From assembly GCF_003721565.1 (NCBI RefSeq), contig NZ_RJJE01000009.1, forward strand, positions 992,934 to 1,056,933: a DNA stretch of 64,000 nt. The letters are read 5' to 3'. The stretch is from Rufibacter immobilis. Its GTDB lineage: Bacteria; Bacteroidota; Bacteroidia; Cytophagales; Hymenobacteraceae. The notes under the pieces are model-generated. The model saw only the letters and a program-made list of their open reading frames with translations, had not been told where the DNA came from and made no database searches. This document shows, one piece after another, positions 60,039-64,000 of this stretch (position 1 is its first letter; each line of letters opens with the position of its first letter). A program made the position numbers and the translations under genes.

Positions 60039-60887
60039 ATGACAGAACAAGCGCAACTCAACTACCATAGAATAGCCGAAGCCATTGGGCATATCAGGCA
60101 GAACTTCAGGCAGCAGCCTAGCCTGGAAGAACTGGCAGAGAAGGTGCACATGAGTCCGTTCCACTTCCAGCGCCTGTTCACCGAGTGGGCCGGGGTGAGC
60201 CCCAAGAAGTTTCTGCAGTACGTGAGCCTGGCCCACGCCAAACAGGTCCTGAAAGCCAGAGAAGCCACGCTGTTTGATGCGGCGGCAGAGACCGGACTTT
60301 CCGGCACCAGCCGGCTCCATGACCTGTTTATGAAAATGGAAGGCATGACACCCGGCGAGTTCAAAAACGGCGGCGAGCACCTGCGCATTAACTATAGCTT
60401 CGGGCAAAGTCTGTTTGGGCAGATTCTAGTGGCCTCTACGCCCAAAGGCATTTGTTATATGGCGTTCGCCGAAGAGGAAGAAACTGCATTGGCCGTCTTG
60501 CAGCAGCAGTTCCCCAGAGCGCAATTTTCGGCCGCGGCCGATGCTTTCCAGCAAGATGCCCTACAGATTTTCACCCATGACTGGAGCCAACTGCCCCAGA
60601 TAAAGCTGCACCTCAAAGGCACCGAGTTCCAGTTGAAAGTGTGGGAAGCGCTCCTGAAAATACCCATGGGTAACCTGTCTACCTACGGCAGCATTGCCCG
60701 GCAAATCAACCACGCCAAGGCCTCTCGGGCGGTGGGCACGGCCATTGGCAGTAATCCGGTGGCGTTTCTGATTCCCTGCCATAGAGTAATACAGTCCAGC
60801 GGGGTGTTTGGCGGGTACATGTGGGGACCAGACCGGAAAACGGCCATCATTGGGTGGGAAGCGGCTAAAGCCAATGCGCTGCCCTAA
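60039..60887 (+). CDS. AraC-type regulator fused to methylated-DNA-cysteine methyltransferase
   Basis: 282 residues. Residues 1-105 are an AraC HTH pair (LAEKVHMSPFHFQRLF; TGLSGTSRLHDLFMK). Residues 115-282 are an O6-alkylguanine transferase: STYGSIARQINHAKASRAVG, catalytic Cys247 in IPCHRV, and WEALLKIPMG. It lacks the N-terminal zinc Ada domain that senses methyl phosphotriesters, so it could repair alkylated DNA and perhaps regulate through the C-terminal Cys only. Divergent from the phospholipase-like gene. Repeat copy 34 and a terminator follow. Confidence 0.93.
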   Translation: MTEQAQLNYHRIAEAIGHIRQNFRQQPSLEELAEKVHMSPFHFQRLFTEWAGVSPKKFLQYVSLAHAKQVLKAREATLFDAAAETGLSGTSRLHDLFMKMEGMTPGEFKNGGEHLRINYSFGQSLFGQILVASTPKGICYMAFAEEEETALAVLQQQFPRAQFSAAADAFQQDALQIFTHDWSQLPQIKLHLKGTEFQLKVWEALLKIPMGNLSTYGSIARQINHAKASRAVGTAIGSNPVAFLIPCHRVIQSSGVFGGYMWGPDRKTAIIGWEAAKANALP

Positions 60888-60890
60888 TTC

Positions 60891-60930
60891 CTGTTTAGGG
60901 GCTCTTTTCAGAAAAACAGCCCCTAAACGC
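60891..60930 (+). repeat. 40-bp palindromic intergenic repeat, copy 34
   Basis: GTTTAGGGGCTCTTTTC / AAAAACAGCCCCTAAACGC, 4 bp after the stop codon and touching the next terminator. Confidence 0.9.
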
Positions 60931-60932
60931 AA

Positions 60933-60965
60933 AAACCTCACCGGTCTCCATGACCAGTGAGGTTT
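60933..60965. terminator. Terminator between convergent AraC-Ogt and def genes
   Basis: Stem 60933-60946 with 60952-60965, AAACCTCAC/GTGAGGTTT plus GGTC/GACC. Confidence 0.8.
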
Positions 60966-60993
60966 CAACATCTTCTGCCGCAATACTACAGTC

Positions 60994-61560
60994 TTAGCGT
61001 TTGCCTAAACCGGCGAACTTCATGCGGTAATCGGCGTCTACGTCGCCTTTGGTGATTTTGGTGAGGCGGCCTTTGAGCAGACGCTTCTTCAGGGCAGAAA
61101 GGTGGTCGGTGAAGAGGATGCCCTCAATGTGGTCGTACTCGTGCTGGATCACGCGGGCCGTGAGGTCATCGTATTCCTCAATGTGTTCCTTGCCGTCCAA
61201 GTCATAGTACCTGATCTTGATGCGCTCCTGGCGCCACACTTCCTCGCGTACGCCGGGTATGCTGAGGCAGCCTTCGTCAAAGCCCCACTCCTCGCCAGAC
61301 TCTTCCAGAATGGTGGGGTTGATAAAGGCCTTCTTCACGCCTTTGTCTTCTTCGCCCTCTTCCATGAACGGTTTGGAGTCAATCACGAACAGGCGGATGC
61401 TTTTGCCAATCTGGGGAGCGGCCAGCCCTACGCCGTGGGCATGGTACATGGTCTCAAACATATCCTCAATGAGCTTGGGCAACTCTGCGGAGTCTGTAGG
61501 AATGTCTTGGGCTTTGGTGCGCAGCACCGGATCGCCGTAGGCAACAATAGGGTAGATCAT
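60994..61560 (-). CDS. def: Peptide deformylase
   Basis: Removes formyl from nascent N-terminal Met. 188 residues with GVGLAAPQIG (43-52), EGCLS (96-100, Cys98 metal ligand) and HEYDH (140-144) motifs, all complete. Overlaps ruvX by 4 bp upstream, so co-translated with it. Essential, cytoplasmic. Confidence 0.96.
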   Translation of the reverse strand: MIYPIVAYGDPVLRTKAQDIPTDSAELPKLIEDMFETMYHAHGVGLAAPQIGKSIRLFVIDSKPFMEEGEEDKGVKKAFINPTILEESGEEWGFDEGCLSIPGVREEVWRQERIKIRYYDLDGKEHIEEYDDLTARVIQHEYDHIEGILFTDHLSALKKRLLKGRLTKITKGDVDADYRMKFAGLGKR

Positions 61561-61976
61561 AGGTATTGTCTGCTCTCTAAATAACTCTGTAAAATAATGG
61601 TGGCGCTTATCTTGTCCACGGTGGCTTTGTCGGCGCGGGCTTTTTTACCCAGCCCCGCGTCTATCATGGTCTGGAACGCCATGCGCGAGGTAAAGCGTTC
61701 ATCATGGGTCACTACTTTTTTACCGGGGAACTGCTTCTGCAGTTTCCGCACCAGGCCCACCACATGCTGGGTGTTGTTGGTAGCATTCCCGTCCAGGTGC
61801 ACCGGCATGCCCACCACTATCTCGTCTACCTCCTCTTTCTGGCAGTATTGGGCCAGAAAAGCGAGCACATCCTGGGCATGCACCGTGTCCAGCCCAGAGG
61901 CGATGATCTGCAACGGATCTGTGACGGCTAGCCCCACCCGCTTTACTCCGTAATCTATGGCCAGTATGCGTCCCAT
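61557..61976 (-). CDS. ruvX: Holliday junction resolvase RuvX / YqgF
   Basis: 139 residues, RNase H-like fold. ILAIDYGVKRVGLAVTDP at the N-terminus with Asp8, VGMPVHLDGN, and VTHDERFTSRMA with the Glu/Asp needed for catalysis. YqgF family members process 16S rRNA or resolve junctions; role here unproven. First gene of an overlap-coupled pair with def (4 bp). Confidence 0.92.
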   Translation of the reverse strand: MGRILAIDYGVKRVGLAVTDPLQIIASGLDTVHAQDVLAFLAQYCQKEEVDEIVVGMPVHLDGNATNNTQHVVGLVRKLQKQFPGKKVVTHDERFTSRMAFQTMIDAGLGKKARADKATVDKISATIILQSYLESRQYL

Positions 61977-62169
61977 GGTTTGCGTTTTTACGTGATTTTC
62001 CGGGAAAAGGCCCGGAAACGAACGGCCTCGGCTTTTCTCTGCTTGAAGCGGCCTGCCGTATCCTGCAAAGGTAGCGCATTCTTCCGGAAAACCTGTTGCC
62101 CTGCCGCAGTGGGCTCTTTCAAAGCGTTGGGCTTTTGCGTACCTTAGGCGGTAGAACTACTTTTCACCC

Positions 62170-63735
62170 ATGTCTGCTATCCTTTACCGCCGGTCTCTCC
62201 GGCCGCTGCTCCTGGCCTTGCTGCTGTGGAGCCTCTCCCTCCCCTCCTCGGCCCAAGTAGATTTCCAGAAACTAGACGCCTATTACCAGAAAGCCCTTAA
62301 AGACTGGAACGTGCCGGGCATGGCCATTGCCATTGTGAAAGATGACTCCGTGGTGTTTGCCAAAGGCTACGGCGTGCGCGACATCCAGAAAGGCGGTGCC
62401 GTAGACGCCAACACCCTCTTCGGGATTGCCTCCAACACCAAAGCCTACACCGCCGCCGCGCTGGCCATGCTGGTAGACGAAGGCAAACTGAGCTGGGATG
62501 ATCCAGTGACTAAGTACCTCCCCTACCTGCAACTCTATGACCCCTACGTGACCCAGCACCTCAACATACGAGACCTGCTCAGCCACCGCGTGGGCTTGCA
62601 GACCTTCTCCGGAGACTTACTGTGGTACAACACCACCTACAGCCGCAAAGAAATTCTGGAACGCGCCAAATACCTAAAACCGGCGTATCCGTTCAGAGGC
62701 GGGTACGGCTACTCTAACCTCATGTTCATCGCCGCCGGCGAAGTGGTGGAAGCCGTGAGCGGGAAAACCTGGGAGCAGTTCATTCAGGAGCGCATCTTCC
62801 GTCCGTTGGGCATGACTCGTTCTTACACCTCAGTGAACCAACTGAAGGGCGTGGAGAACGTGGCTACGCCGCACGGCAATCCTACCACCCAGGGTGGTAA
62901 ACCCGTGCCCACAGTCCTTACTGCCTGGGACAACTGGAATCCCGCTGCCGGTATCTTCACCAGCGTAACCCAGGATGCCAAATGGCTGAAACTACAATTG
63001 AACCGGGGCACCTACCACGGCCAGCGCCTGTTCTCTGAAGCCGCCTCGCACACCATGTGGACCATGCACAACGCTCTTCCCGTGGCCCCCCAGATGGAAA
63101 CCATCACGCCCTCTCTCCACTTCAGCGGGGCCGGTTTGGGCTGGATGCTCAATGATTACCAGGGTCGTAAGATTGTGGTACACGGCGGTGGCCACGAGGG
63201 CATGAACAGCCGCACCGTACTGGTTCCAGAGGAAAAACTGGGCATCGTGATCCTGACCAACAGCATGAGCAGCATCATGGCGCCTATCGCCAATTACACC
63301 ATTGACCAGTTCATGGGCATTAAAGACGGCCGCGACTGGAGCCAGTTTAACCTGGAGATGGCCGCCAAGGCCGCAGAAGCGCAGAAAGCCGCTGAGGGCA
63401 AATCCGCCAAAACGAAACTGGCCAAAGCCAAGCTTACCCGTGACCTCAACGCCTATGCCGGCACTTACCACAGTCCCCTTTACGGCAATGCCACGGTGGC
63501 CTTACAGAAAGGCAAGCTGGTCTTGAGTCTGGCCGCCGCGCCTGCCCTGGGCGGTGAGCTTTCCCTCTGGCAACCCGATATCTTTGACCTGCGCTGGAAA
63601 AATAATTTTGCGCTGCTCACCCCTACTAAAGCCCGCTTTTTGCCCGGCCCAGACGGCTCCATCGCTGAACTAAGGCTGGATGCCAACAACCCTGATTTCC
63701 ATTTTTCTGAGCTGGAGTTCACGCGGGTACAATAA
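62170..63735 (+). CDS. Serine hydrolase of the beta-lactamase family with DUF3471-like tail
   Basis: 521 residues with a signal peptide (ending SSAQ, about residue 29). Catalytic SNTK (Ser88, Lys91), YSN (181-183) and HGGG (338-341), i.e. the class C/AmpC-type set for a D,D-peptidase or esterase, in the periplasm. A ~110-residue C-terminal domain follows a charged Lys/Ala linker (about 400-420, MAAKAAEAQKAAEGKSAKTK). No operon partner. Substrate unknown. Confidence 0.9.
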   Translation: MSAILYRRSLRPLLLALLLWSLSLPSSAQVDFQKLDAYYQKALKDWNVPGMAIAIVKDDSVVFAKGYGVRDIQKGGAVDANTLFGIASNTKAYTAAALAMLVDEGKLSWDDPVTKYLPYLQLYDPYVTQHLNIRDLLSHRVGLQTFSGDLLWYNTTYSRKEILERAKYLKPAYPFRGGYGYSNLMFIAAGEVVEAVSGKTWEQFIQERIFRPLGMTRSYTSVNQLKGVENVATPHGNPTTQGGKPVPTVLTAWDNWNPAAGIFTSVTQDAKWLKLQLNRGTYHGQRLFSEAASHTMWTMHNALPVAPQMETITPSLHFSGAGLGWMLNDYQGRKIVVHGGGHEGMNSRTVLVPEEKLGIVILTNSMSSIMAPIANYTIDQFMGIKDGRDWSQFNLEMAAKAAEAQKAAEGKSAKTKLAKAKLTRDLNAYAGTYHSPLYGNATVALQKGKLVLSLAAAPALGGELSLWQPDIFDLRWKNNFALLTPTKARFLPGPDGSIAELRLDANNPDFHFSELEFTRVQ

Positions 63736-63752
63736 AACACCGCCTCCCCTGG

Positions 63753-63800
63753 AACCAGAAGGCCTCTGCCCTGCATTAAACTGGCAGAGGCCTTCTGGTT
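63753..63800 (+). terminator. Terminator of the serine hydrolase gene
   Basis: 18-bp perfect stem (63753-63770 with 63783-63800), 12-nt loop; its end overlaps repeat copy 35. Confidence 0.88.
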
Positions 63801-63834
63801 TGGGGCTTTTTTAAGAAAAACGGCCCCTAAACGG
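63795..63834 (-). repeat. 40-bp palindromic intergenic repeat, copy 35
   Basis: Better arm (CCGTTTAGGGGCCGTTTTTC) on the minus strand, other arm AAAGCCCCAAACCAG, whose outer bases are shared with the terminator. Confidence 0.87.
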
Positions 63835-64000
63835 AAATGCCTGTAATATTCTACCCGCCCCCTCGACTTATGACGCAGTTATTGGAAAATGATCCGCCAC
63901 TCACCCTGTCTCTTCTTTTTTCAATCCATTATAAATCAAACCGTTACCGCCACTTCCTTCTAGGAATGTGGCAATAAATTCGTATTATTATCCTGAGAGT
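63835..64000. other. Unannotated right-hand end
   Basis: AT-rich tail with no ORF or repeat recognised; probably an upstream region of a gene beyond the window. Confidence 0.4.

Noticed and set aside
61984-62024. Sequence GCGTTTTTACGTGATTTTCCGG near ruvX
   Set aside because: Looks vaguely like the repeat but neither arm matches the consensus.
1368-63834. Reading the 40-bp repeats as a CRISPR array or as simple terminators
   Set aside because: Copies are dispersed, not arrayed with regular spacers, and lack a U-run; one lies in a gap where no gene ends.

Overview
The window looks like chromosome of a Bacteroidota bacterium, most likely order Cytophagales, family Hymenobacteraceae (Rufibacter-like; this placement is inference). 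Support comes from a type IX secretion (T9SS) sorting tail, a SusC/SusD pair, bacillithiol synthesis (BshC), an SDR-type threonine dehydrogenase next to KBL, the Bacteroidota-specific DUF4295 protein between rpmG and ftsY, and promoters of the TTTG-N20-TAnnTTTG type. GC is moderate and nearly all genes are housekeeping or general metabolism. I saw no tRNA, rRNA, CRISPR, prophage or defence island.

Layout. 0-4 kb: 3' part of a very GC-rich subtilisin gene, a 56-aa lipoprotein and a T9SS cargo protein. 4.5-9.4 kb: fatty-acid hydroxylase, shikimate kinase, a DoxX-type membrane protein, DUF1599, then divergently folP and the c-di-AMP synthase cdaA. 9.6-17.3 kb: beta-lactamase-fold hydrolase, carotenoid-desaturase-like oxidoreductase, DnaQ-like exonuclease, erythromycin-esterase-like lipoprotein, NYN-nuclease/cold-shock fusion, and two tandem paralogues of unknown function. 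17.5-24.9 kb: divergent kbl/tdh (threonine to glycine), an outer-membrane barrel, DUF3891, thioredoxin, DUF4403 and a YihY-type membrane protein. 25-30.7 kb: mnmD, a DPP-IV-like peptidase and small lipoproteins. 30.8-38 kb: susD/susC, 5-FCL and bshC. 38.2-39.0 kb: a complete IS1-family element.

39.1-44.5 kb: a translation/secretion cluster (rimO, ftsY, DUF4295, rpmG, rpmB) with an aminopeptidase P gene between rpmG and rpmB. 45-50 kb: rocD, hemB, a phosphoesterase and hemJ. 51-55.4 kb: GroES-like protein, TPR histidine kinase and hmgA. 55.5-63.7 kb: S41 protease, a second pair of unknown tandem paralogues, a phospholipase C/nuclease-like protein, an AraC-alkyltransferase fusion, def, ruvX and a serine hydrolase.

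The most striking non-coding feature is a dispersed palindromic repeat of about 40 bp: 34 full copies and one half copy, all outside genes apart from 1-bp edge contacts. Each reads roughly GTTTAGSGGCYSTTTTT, a short loop, then the complementary arm. Copies commonly begin or end at a stop codon and often abut or share bases with an ordinary intrinsic terminator. About four fifths have the better-conserved arm on the + strand whatever the gene direction. It resembles a REP/MITE-type family; I do not recognise it as described.
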